Shown piece after piece: positions 17,247 through 25,704 of a stretch of 64,000 nucleotides of DNA. The position numbers were made by a program, and so were the translations under genes. The notes under the pieces were generated by a model. The model did not search any database. It was not told the DNA's origin and saw only the letters and a list, made by a program, of their open reading frames with translations. Positions within the stretch are counted from its first letter, which is position 1. Every line of letters starts with the position of its first letter. Origin of the DNA: Paenibacillus_AA sp045062745 (GTDB lineage: Bacteria > Bacillota > Bacilli > Paenibacillales > NBRC-103111); NCBI RefSeq assembly GCF_045062745.1, contig NZ_JBJGED010000040.1:3280-67279 (forward strand), in the 5' to 3' direction.

Positions 17247-18248
17247 TCACGCGCGGCCCCACCGGTCCAGCAGGCGCGTAAGACGGTGCTTCTCGATCCA
17301 GGCGGAGATAGAGCGCGTCTCCGCGTAGGCATGCAGCGCCAGCAGCAGCACGACGGCTCCCGCCTGCATCCATATCGGGGCGCAGCCGATCACGGCGTAC
17401 CCGGCCGCGAAGCCGAGCACGCCCGCCCCGGCGTCGCCGAGCATATGGCGCGCGCCCAGATCGCCGGGCAGCAGCACGAGCGCTCCGGCCGCCGCCGGCA
17501 CGAGCGCGAGGAGCGGCATGAATGGCACGGACGCCAGTCCGAGCCGATCCCCGGCCGCACCGGCCGACACCCCCGCTATGAACAAGATCGCGGCGATCGA
17601 GAGGAACGCTTTGAGGCACCGTCCCGGCCGCAGATCGAGCAGATTCAGCGCATTCGTCATCAGGAGAAGCAGCAGCACCTGCAGCGCCGCCACCCCCAGG
17701 CTCGCCCCCGCGCCTAACATTCCGTGTATCGCAGTCTCGGTCCCCGCATCCGGGGTCGGCTCAAGGCCCGCCCGCGCGAGCACCGCCAGCACCGCAGCGA
17801 GGCCCGTCCCGGCCGCCTTGATCGCGCCGGTCGTCAGCACATGATCCTGCCTCCATCGGCGCCAATGCCCTCCCCAGCCTTTGACCTTGCGATCGCCTAC
17901 CGTATCGTCGAGCCAGCCGACTCCGCCCACGATCAGCACCGCCGCCACATAGGACGAGGCGTCCAATCGAAGCTGCATCGCCTGCCTAAGGGCGTCAGCC
18001 GCCTCTTGTCCCGCCGTCGCCCCGATCCCGGACAACCCGACGAGCACCCAGACGAGCACCCAGACCAGCAGCAGCCAGATCGCATGCAGAAGGACAAGCA
18101 GCAGGCCGCTTCCGGTCGGAATGCCGATGCCCTCATAGTTGATCGCTGTCAATCCGTGCTCCAGCAGAAACCTCGTCACGTACGGCAGCAGCCACACCCC
18201 CATGCCGAGCAGCGCCGTTAACATCCCGCTCCATGCGGCAACCTCCAT
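17247..18248 (-). CDS. MraY/WecA-like glycosyl-phosphate transferase
   Basis: This polytopic membrane protein has about 333 residues and three landmarks of the polyprenyl-phosphate sugar-1-phosphate transferase fold. WLDDTVGDRKVKG is near residue 105, TNALNLLDLRPG near 208, and LGDAGAGVLGF near 280. Such enzymes load a sugar-1-phosphate onto undecaprenyl phosphate. The central NLLDL site departs from the usual NxxDGxDG, so the exact reaction is open. ATG at 18248 has AAGGAGG upstream, just past the stop of the glycosyltransferase gene. It is the last gene of the steA operon. Confidence 0.7.
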   Translation of the reverse strand: MEVAAWSGMLTALLGMGVWLLPYVTRFLLEHGLTAINYEGIGIPTGSGLLLVLLHAIWLLLVWVLVWVLVGLSGIGATAGQEAADALRQAMQLRLDASSYVAAVLIVGGVGWLDDTVGDRKVKGWGGHWRRWRQDHVLTTGAIKAAGTGLAAVLAVLARAGLEPTPDAGTETAIHGMLGAGASLGVAALQVLLLLLMTNALNLLDLRPGRCLKAFLSIAAILFIAGVSAGAAGDRLGLASVPFMPLLALVPAAAGALVLLPGDLGARHMLGDAGAGVLGFAAGYAVIGCAPIWMQAGAVVLLLALHAYAETRSISAWIEKHRLTRLLDRWGRA

Positions 18249-18261
18249 CGCCGATCCTCCT

Positions 18262-19095
18262 TCATCCACCCCGAGTCCTTAGCTTCTTAAACCATTTCAA
18301 CCTCTTCAGGCTCATCTCCCTGGAATCCCATCGAAGCGCGAGCGTGCGCAGCACCGCCCAGAACTGGCGTCCGCGGTGCAGGAAGCCGCGCCAATCGCGC
18401 CCCGTCTCCCGATGGCGGAGTGGCAGCTCGATCTCCTGCACGCGGTAGCCGAGCCTCACCGCGTCGATCGTCAAGCCGACCTCGATGCCGAATCCGGCGG
18501 CGAGCGGTCCGATCCGCTCCAGCAGCTCGCGCCGCACGGCGCGCTGCCCGGACAGCGGCGCCGCGGCCTCGTAGCCGCTCAGCCGGCGGATGCCGCCCGC
18601 GGCGAGCCGCTTCACGAGGCCGAAGCCGCCCCGCCGGCCCGCGGCCGGGAAGCGGGCGACGACCATGTCCGCCTGCCCGGCCGCGAGCGGCTCCAGCAGG
18701 CGGGCCAAGTGCGCCGCGGACTCGCCGAGATCGGCGTCCGCGAACAGCAGCACGGCGCCGCGGCTCGCCTGGACGCTGGTGCGCAGGGCGGCGCCTTTGC
18801 CGCGGCGCCGGCTGTGGCGCAGCGCGGCGTCGGCGAGCGGCCGCGCCACGGCGAGCGTGCCGTCCTCGCTGCCGTCGTCCACGACGACGAGCTCGGCCCG
18901 CCCGGCGAACAGCGCCTCGCTGCACGCGTCCGCCATGCAGCGCAGCGCCTGGAGCGTGGCGCCGAGGCGCTCCGCCTCGTTCCACGCCGGAACGACGATC
19001 GACAGCGCGACGGGCCGCTCCTGTGCTAACTGCCTCCCCGCGTCATCCGCCCTTTGCATCCTAGGCGCGTCTACGCCTTTCCGCCCGTTATACAT
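18262..19095 (-). CDS. Family 2 glycosyltransferase
   Basis: The 277-residue protein has a GT-A core: SIVVPAWNEAERLG near residue 32, the nucleotide-binding VVDDGSEDGT near 71, and the DXD-type ADADLGES near 117. It resembles polyprenyl-phosphate glucosyl/mannosyl transferases (DPM1/GtrB type) but lacks a long C-terminal membrane domain. The stretch is extremely GC-rich, giving long false frames on the other strands. The start overlaps the end of steA by 8 bp. Confidence 0.75.
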   Translation of the reverse strand: MYNGRKGVDAPRMQRADDAGRQLAQERPVALSIVVPAWNEAERLGATLQALRCMADACSEALFAGRAELVVVDDGSEDGTLAVARPLADAALRHSRRRGKGAALRTSVQASRGAVLLFADADLGESAAHLARLLEPLAAGQADMVVARFPAAGRRGGFGLVKRLAAGGIRRLSGYEAAAPLSGQRAVRRELLERIGPLAAGFGIEVGLTIDAVRLGYRVQEIELPLRHRETGRDWRGFLHRGRQFWAVLRTLALRWDSREMSLKRLKWFKKLRTRGG

Positions 19096-20158
19096 ACGCC
19101 TGCTGCTCCCGTCCGCGTCCCGTCTTGCGTGCCGTCTCCAGCGACGCCGGCGCCGGGAAAAGACGGCTTACGCCTTTGGCGTCGATCAGCCTGTCGCCGA
19201 TCTTCATCCGGACGAGGAGCGTGCTGGCCATGCCGGCCCGCCCCTTGGACAGGAAATCGGCGATATGGCTGTGGGCGCCTACGGAGACGATCGCCTCCGC
19301 CTCCTGCTCGTAGGCGAGCAGCATCGCCATGTCCTCGCTCGTACCCGGCGCGAACAGCTGGTGCGCGTGCAGCCCGAGCTGGCGCACCCGCTTCCAGCCC
19401 GGCGCATAGCCGTTCGCGTAAGCGTGTACGATGAGCTCCGCTCCCGAGCGCAGCCCCCGGTCGGACACGCTGTCCATGTCGCCGACGATGCAGTGCGGCC
19501 GCCAGCCGGCCGCGATCAGCGCGTCCGCGCCCCCATCGACGCCGACTAGCACGGGTCGCACCCGCTCGATGTACGGCTGCAGGCTGCGCAGGTCCTCCAG
19601 GTAGTCGGACCCCCGCACCACGACGACCGCCGGACGCCCCTGGAAGCGCGTCCTCAGCCGCGGCACTTGCAGCGGCTGCAGCACCGCTTCCTTTTCCTGG
19701 GCCGCATGGGTGAGCGTATTGTCAATGAAACGCAGGCACGTCTCGTGCCATCGTTCCGACGAAGCCCGGACGGCTGCGGCGAGCGTCTCCTGCGTGACCG
19801 GCGTGCACGCGTACGCGTTCCCGTTCACCTCGATCGTCTCCCCCAGCACCTGAACGCGCATCCCGTCCTCGAGCAGGTCGAAGACGTCCTCCGGGATATC
19901 GAACACCGGGATGCCCCGCTCGAGAAGAGGCTTCGCACCCTCGTGCGGGTACAACCCGGATACGGTGCGGGCCCCGTTCAACACCGCCCGAACCCGGGCA
20001 TCGGCCAGCCCTTGCGCCGCCAGCCGGTCCAGGTCCTCATGCCGAATCGCGGCTATCGCTCCCCGATCGATCGTCTGCAGCAGCTCCTTCGTCCTCGTGC
20101 CCACTCGTACCGTGCCCGTTACCGCCCAATTAGAATCGATTCCTGTCCGCATCCGCAC
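19088..20158 (-). CDS. steA: SteA-like cytokinetic ring protein
   Basis: The 356-residue protein contains a thiamin-pyrophosphokinase-like block (LVGVDGGADALIAAGWRPHC, GDMDSVSD) near 205-240, plus a predicted membrane-proximal C-terminus. This layout is typical of the family annotated as putative cytokinetic ring protein SteA, studied in Corynebacterium. Catalytic activity is not established for the family. The start may be GTG at 20158 or ATG at 20152. The operon with a glycosyltransferase and a lipid-linked sugar transferase suggests an envelope role at division. Confidence 0.7.
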   Translation of the reverse strand: MRMRTGIDSNWAVTGTVRVGTRTKELLQTIDRGAIAAIRHEDLDRLAAQGLADARVRAVLNGARTVSGLYPHEGAKPLLERGIPVFDIPEDVFDLLEDGMRVQVLGETIEVNGNAYACTPVTQETLAAAVRASSERWHETCLRFIDNTLTHAAQEKEAVLQPLQVPRLRTRFQGRPAVVVVRGSDYLEDLRSLQPYIERVRPVLVGVDGGADALIAAGWRPHCIVGDMDSVSDRGLRSGAELIVHAYANGYAPGWKRVRQLGLHAHQLFAPGTSEDMAMLLAYEQEAEAIVSVGAHSHIADFLSKGRAGMASTLLVRMKIGDRLIDAKGVSRLFPAPASLETARKTGRGREQQAYV

Positions 20159-20276
20159 TCACACTCCGCTCCCGTCCGGATCCCGCGGAAATCCGGACGC
20201 CACGCTTTCCTGTTAGTATGGGACAAGCGGCGCCGCCGCATGCATCGCGAGACGTTCGGAGACACAAAATCCTCAC

Positions 20277-20303
20277 AAAAAAATCCCCGCCTTCCCGGCA
20301 GGG
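20277..20303 (-). terminator. Terminator after the Tyr-rich small protein gene
   Basis: The minus strand shows CCCTGCC, a GGGAA loop, GGCGGGG, then A and seven T residues. It lies 10 bp past the stop of the gene at 20313-20621. Confidence 0.8.
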
Positions 20304-20312
20304 ACTGTCGTG

Positions 20313-20621
20313 TCAAGCTCGACTCTCATCGTCGTTCTGTTGCGTACCGCCCGTCTGTGCCTCCTGTGGGGCGCCCTGCGGCGGATAGTACGAATACGAG
20401 TAGTAGTAATTGTACGGATTTACAGGGTAGTCCTGCAGATAATCCAGGTAGTCCGTGATATAGTAAGGCGAGTAATAACCCGGCTTCAGCAGGAACGGCC
20501 AGGTCAGCCAAGGCAGCCAGCCGATGCCTCCGGTCAAAAATCCGGGTCGCGCAAACCGCCCTCCTCCGTGAAGGTAAAGGGGAGGCCTGCTCGCATGAGC
20601 GGGTTGTCGTGCATTTGCCAT
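20313..20621 (-). CDS. Tyrosine-rich small protein of unknown function
   Basis: This 102-residue product has a basic N-terminus, a Trp/Pro-rich middle (WLPWLTWPF) and a tyrosine-dense segment (YYSPYY, NYYYSYSYYPP) near 45-80, ending in an acidic Gln-rich tail. Tyr-rich low-complexity segments of this kind occur in spore-coat-like proteins, but I do not recognise the family. ATG at 20621 has GGAGAG about 8 nt upstream, and a strong terminator follows, so expression as a single gene is likely. Confidence 0.55.
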   Translation of the reverse strand: MANARQPAHASRPPLYLHGGGRFARPGFLTGGIGWLPWLTWPFLLKPGYYSPYYITDYLDYLQDYPVNPYNYYYSYSYYPPQGAPQEAQTGGTQQNDDESRA

Positions 20622-20706
20622 CTCGCGATCTCTCCAGTTCCGAGTGTCGACTTACCATAGACTATGGCCCGGTACTCGATTTGGTGAGGGGTCGCCGCCT
20701 GCTCCG

Positions 20707-20868
20707 TCAAGAAATGCGACGCTTCTTTTGTCTTCTCAGATGAAACACCAGATACCGATCCAGTAACTGGCTCAGCTCCAGCACATGCTCGTCCAGAAAC
20801 GTGCCTTTTTCCATCGCCAAGTTCACAAGTTTCGTGCGCAAATGCTCAATAACATCCTGTTCTGACAT
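20707..20868 (-). CDS. Spo0E-like aspartyl-phosphate phosphatase (53 residues)
   Basis: The short gene runs from ATG at 20868 to TGA at 20707. The product is a two-helix hairpin, with ELSQLLDRYLVF at residues 31-42 containing the SQxLD-type signature of the Spo0E family. These small proteins dephosphorylate Spo0A-P and delay sporulation. spo0A itself is 11 kb away in this window. The basic tail RRQKKRRIS is common in the family. A GGAGAG sequence lies about 11 nt upstream of the start. Confidence 0.8.
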   Translation of the reverse strand: MSEQDVIEHLRTKLVNLAMEKGTFLDEHVLELSQLLDRYLVFHLRRQKKRRIS

Positions 20869-21091
20869 GCTCGTTCATCTCTCCGTTCGTCATCTTCCAC
20901 AACACACAATCCGTATTATAGAACGAACCGACTGTAAATGTATGTCACAATTTGTCTATAACTTGTATCTTTTTTGTGAACTTTTATACAAAAATTTTTG
21001 TGACTCTTTCTCATCGCCCTCCCCCTACTCGCCCGGTTTTTCAGATTTCCCGCCGCTTTCCGCGAATTCGTCATTTTCCAAGAAATACACC

Positions 21092-21122
21092 TTGCATAAA
21101 GAACATACGTTCGATATATAAT
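21092..21122 (+). promoter_or_regulatory. LexA-controlled promoter of the SOS polymerase operon
   Basis: TTGCAT at 21092-21097 can serve as -35. TATATA at 21115 (17-bp spacing) or TATAAT at 21117-21122 can serve as -10. Between them lies GAACATACGTTC at 21101-21112, a perfect match to the Gram-positive LexA/DinR box GAAC-N4-GTTC. LexA bound here would block RNA polymerase, so the operon is predicted to be induced by DNA damage. Confidence 0.88.
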
Positions 21123-21163
21123 AAGGAATAGGAATATATGTTCGCATTTTGGTGGTGGTGAGG

Positions 21164-21538
21164 ATGCAACCGAACTTGAGGATGGAAACCGAAGACGACA
21201 TTCAGCTGATCAAGCGGTATACGCTGATGCCGATTCTGCTCGATATGCTGGCCCGCGATGCGGAGGAATTGGCCGCGTACCGCGACAAGATCGTCTACAA
21301 CCATCTCCTCTATTACCTGAAGGAGGTGGAGACCGCGCTGTTCCGGCACTTGCAGACCGCGAAGCAGGAGCTGAGGCAGCGGGACATCCGCATTCTGAGC
21401 ACGGAGGCGAATGTGAAGGGCATCCACGTGGAGTACCAGATTCGCGGCTATGTGCACCAATTCAATATGCTTCGCAGCTTGATCAAGGCCGAACTGATGA
21501 CCTTGCTGATGCATACAGGGGGGAAGGGCGGATTATGA
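21164..21538 (+). CDS. SOS operon small helical protein, related to the third gene
   Basis: This is a protein of about 124 residues, mainly alpha-helical, with no family I recognise. Its stretch from LIKRYTLMPILLDML to LIKAELMTLL aligns along its length with the C-terminal domain of the third gene of this operon. Shared positions include I(K/R)xYxLxP, the basic (K/R)QxL...(D/E)IR(I/V), HVEY/HYRY and the closing I/MxAE. Its stop overlaps the polymerase start as ATGA. The start is taken as ATG at 21164 behind a GGTGGTGAGG-like site; GTG or TTG codons just upstream are alternatives. Confidence 0.65.
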   Translation: MQPNLRMETEDDIQLIKRYTLMPILLDMLARDAEELAAYRDKIVYNHLLYYLKEVETALFRHLQTAKQELRQRDIRILSTEANVKGIHVEYQIRGYVHQFNMLRSLIKAELMTLLMHTGGKGGL

Positions 21539-22803
21539 GCGGAAAACGCGAACGCGTCATTATGCTGGCGGACTGCCAGAGCTTCTACGCCAGCGTGGAG
21601 AAAGCCGATCATCCCGGCTGCAAGGATAAGCCCGTCGCGGTGGCGGGCGATCCGGCCCGCCGCTCGGGCATCATTCTGGCCGCGTGTCCGATCGCCAAGC
21701 GATACGGCGTCTCGACCGCCGAACGGCTCGGCCAGGCGCTGGCGAAGTGCCCGGAGCTCGTCGTCATGCGGCCCCGGATGCAGCATTACATCGACGTCTC
21801 CCTGATGATCACCGAGATCTACAAGGAATTCACCGATCTCGTGGAGATCTTCAGCATCGACGAGCAGTTCCTCGACGTGACCGCGAGCCTGTCGTTCTTC
21901 GGCGGCGCCGAGGCGATCGCGCGCTCCATTCAGCAGAAGGTGCTCAGCCAGACCGGCGTATGGGTCCGGATCGGCATCAGCTCGAACAAAATTCTGGCGA
22001 AGATCGCCACCGATATCTGGGCGAAGAAGAACGAGAGCGGCATCTTCGCCCTGCCGAAGGCCGACGTCGCCGAGAAGCTATGGCCCGAGCCCGTGAACAA
22101 AATGTTCGGCGTCGGCTCCCGCATGACGGCCCACTTCGCCCGGCTCGGCATGTTCACGATCGGCGATATCGCCCGCACGCCGCTGCCCGTGCTGAAGGAG
22201 CGGTTCCGGGCCCGCTTCGGGAAGCAAAGCGACATTCACGCCGAGGTCATGTGGCGCACGGCCAACGGCATCGACGACTCTCCCGTCACGCCCGGGACGT
22301 TCACCGCGCAGCCCAAGTCGGTCGGCCATATGATGACGCTCCCCCGCGACTACTCGGACCATGCCGAGGTGGAGACGATCCTGCTCGAGCTGTGCGAGGA
22401 GGTGTGCCGCGACAGCCGGCGCAAGGGCTATATGGGCCGGGTCGTGGCCGTCAGCTGCATGTGCAGCCCGTTCGAGTCGCCGACCGGCTTCTCCCGCCAG
22501 ATGAAGATGCCGGATCCGACCCATAACACGAACGCCGTGTTCCAGGCGGCGAAGACGCTGTTCTACCGGCACTGGGACCGGATGCCGGTGCGCCGTATCG
22601 GGGTCACGCTGACGAGCCTGGTCGAGGACAAGGGCTATCAGCTGACGCTGTTCGAGGACCTCGTCAAGTCCCGGGCGCTGGACGAGGCGACCGACCGGAT
22701 CAAGGACCGGTACGGCAACTTCGCCATCGCCCGGGCATCGTCCTTCACGAGCGCCGGCCAGGCGTCGGAGCGCTCGCATAAGATTGGGGGCCACTACAAA
22801 TGA
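21535..22803 (+). CDS. Y-family DNA polymerase (UvrX/YqjW-like)
   Basis: The 422-residue translesion polymerase shows the catalytic block LADCQSFYASVE near residues 11-22, with Asp13. The second acidic block SIDEQFLDVT is at 107-116, and an HhH-like FGVGSRMTAHFARLGM lies in the thumb. A beta-clamp motif QLTLF is at 369-373. This is the UmuC/UvrX branch rather than housekeeping DinB. It copies damaged DNA at the cost of mutations. ATGA overlaps on both sides show tight translational coupling with the flanking small proteins, and the LexA box upstream predicts SOS induction. Confidence 0.9.
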   Translation: MSGKRERVIMLADCQSFYASVEKADHPGCKDKPVAVAGDPARRSGIILAACPIAKRYGVSTAERLGQALAKCPELVVMRPRMQHYIDVSLMITEIYKEFTDLVEIFSIDEQFLDVTASLSFFGGAEAIARSIQQKVLSQTGVWVRIGISSNKILAKIATDIWAKKNESGIFALPKADVAEKLWPEPVNKMFGVGSRMTAHFARLGMFTIGDIARTPLPVLKERFRARFGKQSDIHAEVMWRTANGIDDSPVTPGTFTAQPKSVGHMMTLPRDYSDHAEVETILLELCEEVCRDSRRKGYMGRVVAVSCMCSPFESPTGFSRQMKMPDPTHNTNAVFQAAKTLFYRHWDRMPVRRIGVTLTSLVEDKGYQLTLFEDLVKSRALDEATDRIKDRYGNFAIARASSFTSAGQASERSHKIGGHYK

Positions 22804-23294
22804 GCAAAAAGCTCCAAGGCAACGGGCTGTGGGAATCGAGCCGCATGATGCTGCCGCAGCATCGCGAGCAGTCGCTCCGCCCCTCGAACGGCAAGCCCTC
22901 CCTCCCATCCGAGCTCCCGACGAAGCGGGATCTGGACATGATCCGGGACTACATTCTGCTGCCCGTGGCGCTCGGCATCGTCGAGAAGCGGCGCGCCGAG
23001 ATCGAGCGGTCCTCGGAGACGCTGAAGGGCTTGTACGCCGCCGCCGCGCACGTCCTGGCGAAGACGATTCGCGAGGACATGCGCAAGTCCCGCCAGCAGC
23101 TGCTCGAGAGCGAGATTCGCGTCTACGAGGACGCGAAGGACGACACCGAGCTGCACTACCGGTACACGTGCCGCAGTCATGACGACGAGCTCGTCATGAC
23201 GAAGGATTTCATGCGGGCCGAGATCAGCGCGCGCATCGGCCGGTACGTGAACAGCCTGGTCGCCTCGATCCAGGAGGGGGCCAAAGCCCGGTAG
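22800..23294 (+). CDS. YolD-motif protein fused to an operon-specific helical domain
   Basis: The 164-residue product begins with GNGLWESSRMMLPQHREQ at residues 7-24. This is the conserved N-terminal motif of YolD-like proteins that accompany UvrX-type polymerases. Instead of the YolD beta-domain it continues with a roughly 110-residue helical region paralogous to the first gene of this operon (IRDYILLPVALGIV, RQQLLESEIRVYED, MRAEISARI). I do not know this architecture from described families. It is likely a polymerase partner. The start overlaps the polymerase stop (ATGA). The operon ends at a terminator 47 bp downstream. Confidence 0.75.
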   Translation: MSKKLQGNGLWESSRMMLPQHREQSLRPSNGKPSLPSELPTKRDLDMIRDYILLPVALGIVEKRRAEIERSSETLKGLYAAAAHVLAKTIREDMRKSRQQLLESEIRVYEDAKDDTELHYRYTCRSHDDELVMTKDFMRAEISARIGRYVNSLVASIQEGAKAR

Positions 23295-23340
23295 GCTCGA
23301 CCGGCGCGAGCCCGAAGCGAGCCTGCCCTAGAACCCCGCC

Positions 23341-23374
23341 AGAACCCTGCCTGTCTAGGCCGGGTTCTTTTTTT
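23341..23374 (+). terminator. Terminator of the SOS operon
   Basis: AGAACCC and GGGTTCT form a stem that extends through TGCC/GGCC, followed by a run of T residues. Confidence 0.9.
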
Positions 23375-23638
23375 GTACGCCGACAAATGTCCTGTAGAGA
23401 CAGTTGTGCATGCGAGGTAAGTATCAATCCTAGCATTTTGTTGATTTTACTAGAGTTTAGGGAAAGGTCCTAGTACCCCCTTTGTCCCAAAGGCGTATAA
23501 ATGCAGTATGCAATTGAATCAGTAAGACATTTGGAGAGGAGGGATACGCATCCCGGCAAGCAACCTATTATGATTCGATTGCCGACTGGAAATGTCGCTA
23601 GAAAGAGCAGGCACCTTGTTACTAGAAAAGAGGGTTGG
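23375..23638 (+). other. Leader region of the ArsB-like gene
   Basis: These 264 bp contain no convincing gene. A small perfect hairpin GGGAT-ACGC-ATCCC lies near 23543-23556, and the frame of the transporter stays open back to 23501 without a good start signal. I looked for known riboswitch cores and found none that hold up. Confidence 0.4.
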
Positions 23639-24997
23639 ATGCAGATGCACGACGTTACGATTCTTCTTACTGTCCTTACCTTTTTGCTCACGATTTCGTT
23701 TATTTTTTGGCGCCCGAACGTGAACGAGGCGATCCCCGCCACCATAGGCGCCATCGTCGTATTGCTCAGCGGAAGCGTGTCCTATTCGGATTTAGGCACC
23801 ATCACGACGACGATCGGCGGGGCGGCGATCACCATTATGGCTACGATCGTGATGGCGATCGTTTTGGAGAGCTTCGGGTTTTTCCACTGGGCCGCCGAAA
23901 AGCTGCTCGTACGAGCCCGGGGGTCCGGCATTCGCTTGTTTTGGTACACCAATCTCCTTTGTTTCTTAATGACGCTGTTCGTCAACAACGATGGCAGCAT
24001 CTTGATCACGACACCCATCTTATTGATGCTCCTTCGCAATCTAGGGCTGAAAACCCATCAAAAGATCCCTTACTTGCTGTCCGGCGCCTTAATCGCGACC
24101 GCCTCCAGCGCACCGATCGGCGTGAGCAACATCGTGAATCTGATCGCCCTCAAAATCGTGCACATGGACTTGTACATGCACACCGCCATGATGTTCGTGC
24201 CGGCTTCGGTGGGGCTACTCGTTCTGGCCGGCCTGCTGTTTGTGTGCTTTTATCGCGCCCTGCCGCGCCACCTGCCGGCCGCCCCTTCGGGATCTTGGAA
24301 TGCTCCGATCGACAAGAAGGCGCATCCGCTGCAAGAAAGCACGGCGCTCATCCCCATCGAGAAGCGCGGCAAGTTCATGCGCAACATCCTGCTCTTCGTC
24401 TTTGGCGTACGACTGAGCCTGTTCGCCGCCTCGTATGTGCATTTTCCCGTCCCGGCGATGGCGATACTCGGCTCCATTGCGCTGTTGGCCTGGCGATGGT
24501 TTGCGCTCAAAATCACACCGCTCGATATGTTGAAGAAAACGCCGTGGTATATTCTCGTCTTTGCGTTCAGTATGTATGTCATCATTTATGGGCTGCACAA
24601 TATCGGGTTAACGCAAACGCTCATTCATATTTTTAAGCCCCTCGTTTCCCAGGATATCGTTCATGCCAGTGTGATGATGGGGGTGCTGGTCTCCGTGTTA
24701 TCCAACTTGTTCAATAACCATCCGGCCTTGATGGTCGGAACGCTGACCTTGACGAATATGGATTTGGACCCCTTGACGTTGAAAATCGCTTACTTGGCCA
24801 GTGTCATCGGCAGCGACGTCGGATCGCTGTTACTGCCTATCGGAACGCTCGCCACCTTAATGTGGATGCATTTGCTGAAGAAGGGCAACGTGAAAATTAG
24901 CTGGGGGCAGTACTTGAAAGTGACTTCGGTTGTCATCCCTATCACAACCATTTTTACTTTGTTCATTCTGGCCTACTGGGTCTATTGGTTGTTCTAG
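23639..24997 (+). CDS. ArsB/NhaD/SLC13-type membrane transporter
   Basis: This polytopic protein of about 452 residues has 11-12 hydrophobic segments and the ion-transporter superfamily landmarks NNDGSILITTPILL near 110-123 and SAPIGVSNIVNL near 150-161. The second repeat has a matching SNLFNNHPALM. It belongs to the ArsB/CitMHS group. No ArsR regulator or arsC is nearby, so arsenite export is not shown and the substrate is open. ATG at 23639 with AGAGGG upstream is preferred over the longer open frame. The three-module protein gene follows after 39 bp. Confidence 0.75.
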   Translation: MQMHDVTILLTVLTFLLTISFIFWRPNVNEAIPATIGAIVVLLSGSVSYSDLGTITTTIGGAAITIMATIVMAIVLESFGFFHWAAEKLLVRARGSGIRLFWYTNLLCFLMTLFVNNDGSILITTPILLMLLRNLGLKTHQKIPYLLSGALIATASSAPIGVSNIVNLIALKIVHMDLYMHTAMMFVPASVGLLVLAGLLFVCFYRALPRHLPAAPSGSWNAPIDKKAHPLQESTALIPIEKRGKFMRNILLFVFGVRLSLFAASYVHFPVPAMAILGSIALLAWRWFALKITPLDMLKKTPWYILVFAFSMYVIIYGLHNIGLTQTLIHIFKPLVSQDIVHASVMMGVLVSVLSNLFNNHPALMVGTLTLTNMDLDPLTLKIAYLASVIGSDVGSLLLPIGTLATLMWMHLLKKGNVKISWGQYLKVTSVVIPITTIFTLFILAYWVYWLF

Positions 24998-25036
24998 GTT
25001 TTATGCGAAACAGTATCGTGTACAGGAGGTATTCTC

Positions 25037-25702
25037 ATGAGCACGCCCCTTCATGCTTTGCTGGATCGGCAAGTCGATGTCGCCATCTCCGGCAACCATC
25101 GTCTTACAGGCCGATTCGCCGATGCGGGCTTGGATCTAATCGTCCTCCAACAGGAACAGCGATTTTACTATATTCCTTTGATTCATATCCAGAGTTTACA
25201 AGAAGCCCGAACGTCCACGGCCGAGTCGGTCTATGCCATGCCGGAGCCCTTCCTGGGAACGGACGGGTTCTCCTTCCGGAAACTGCTGAATCATGCCAAA
25301 GGCCGATTCGTGGAGATTTTCATCGCTGGCAACAAGTCGTTTCACGGCTACTTTACGAGCATCATGAATGATTACTTCGTCTTCTACTCCCCCGTGTACA
25401 AGGCGATGTACGTCTCCATGAATCACTTGAAATGGTTGATTCCTTATCCGTCCGAGTCGGCCCCTTATACACTCCCCCCTTCATCCTTGCTCTCGGGCTC
25501 GATTCCCGTCCCCTTGTCCCGAACGTTCGCCGAACAATGCAAAAAGCTCGAAGGGAGTCTCGTCATCCTCGATCTTGGCGAGCACTGCGAAAAAACCGGA
25601 TTGATCGGGTCCGTCGATCAGCAGATGGCGGAGCTCATCCAAGCGGACGGCAAGGTGGTCTTATGGAACATGCACCATTTAAAAACGATTACTTTGGTAT
25701 AA
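25037..25702 (+). CDS. Protein of three small beta-barrel (LSM/DUF2642-like) modules
   Basis: The 221-residue protein consists of three related segments, near 5-55, 84-135 and 168-221. Each has the pattern hydrophobic-V-x-I-x-x-G-x-x-x-x-G-x-(F/I)-x-(D/S), ending in a (H/M)(I/L)xx(I/L) strand. This resembles LSM-like modules of DUF2642-type proteins of spore formers. Function is unknown. CAGGAGG lies 8 nt before ATG at 25037. It probably shares transcription with the transporter upstream. Confidence 0.55.
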   Translation: MSTPLHALLDRQVDVAISGNHRLTGRFADAGLDLIVLQQEQRFYYIPLIHIQSLQEARTSTAESVYAMPEPFLGTDGFSFRKLLNHAKGRFVEIFIAGNKSFHGYFTSIMNDYFVFYSPVYKAMYVSMNHLKWLIPYPSESAPYTLPPSSLLSGSIPVPLSRTFAEQCKKLEGSLVILDLGEHCEKTGLIGSVDQQMAELIQADGKVVLWNMHHLKTITLV

Positions 25703-25704
25703 TC

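Noticed and set aside
23530..23600. Possible SAM (S-box) riboswitch before the ArsB-like gene
   Set aside because: GGAGGGA ... CCCGGCAA looks similar at first, but the conserved AAGAG, GATGAA core and the four-way junction are missing.
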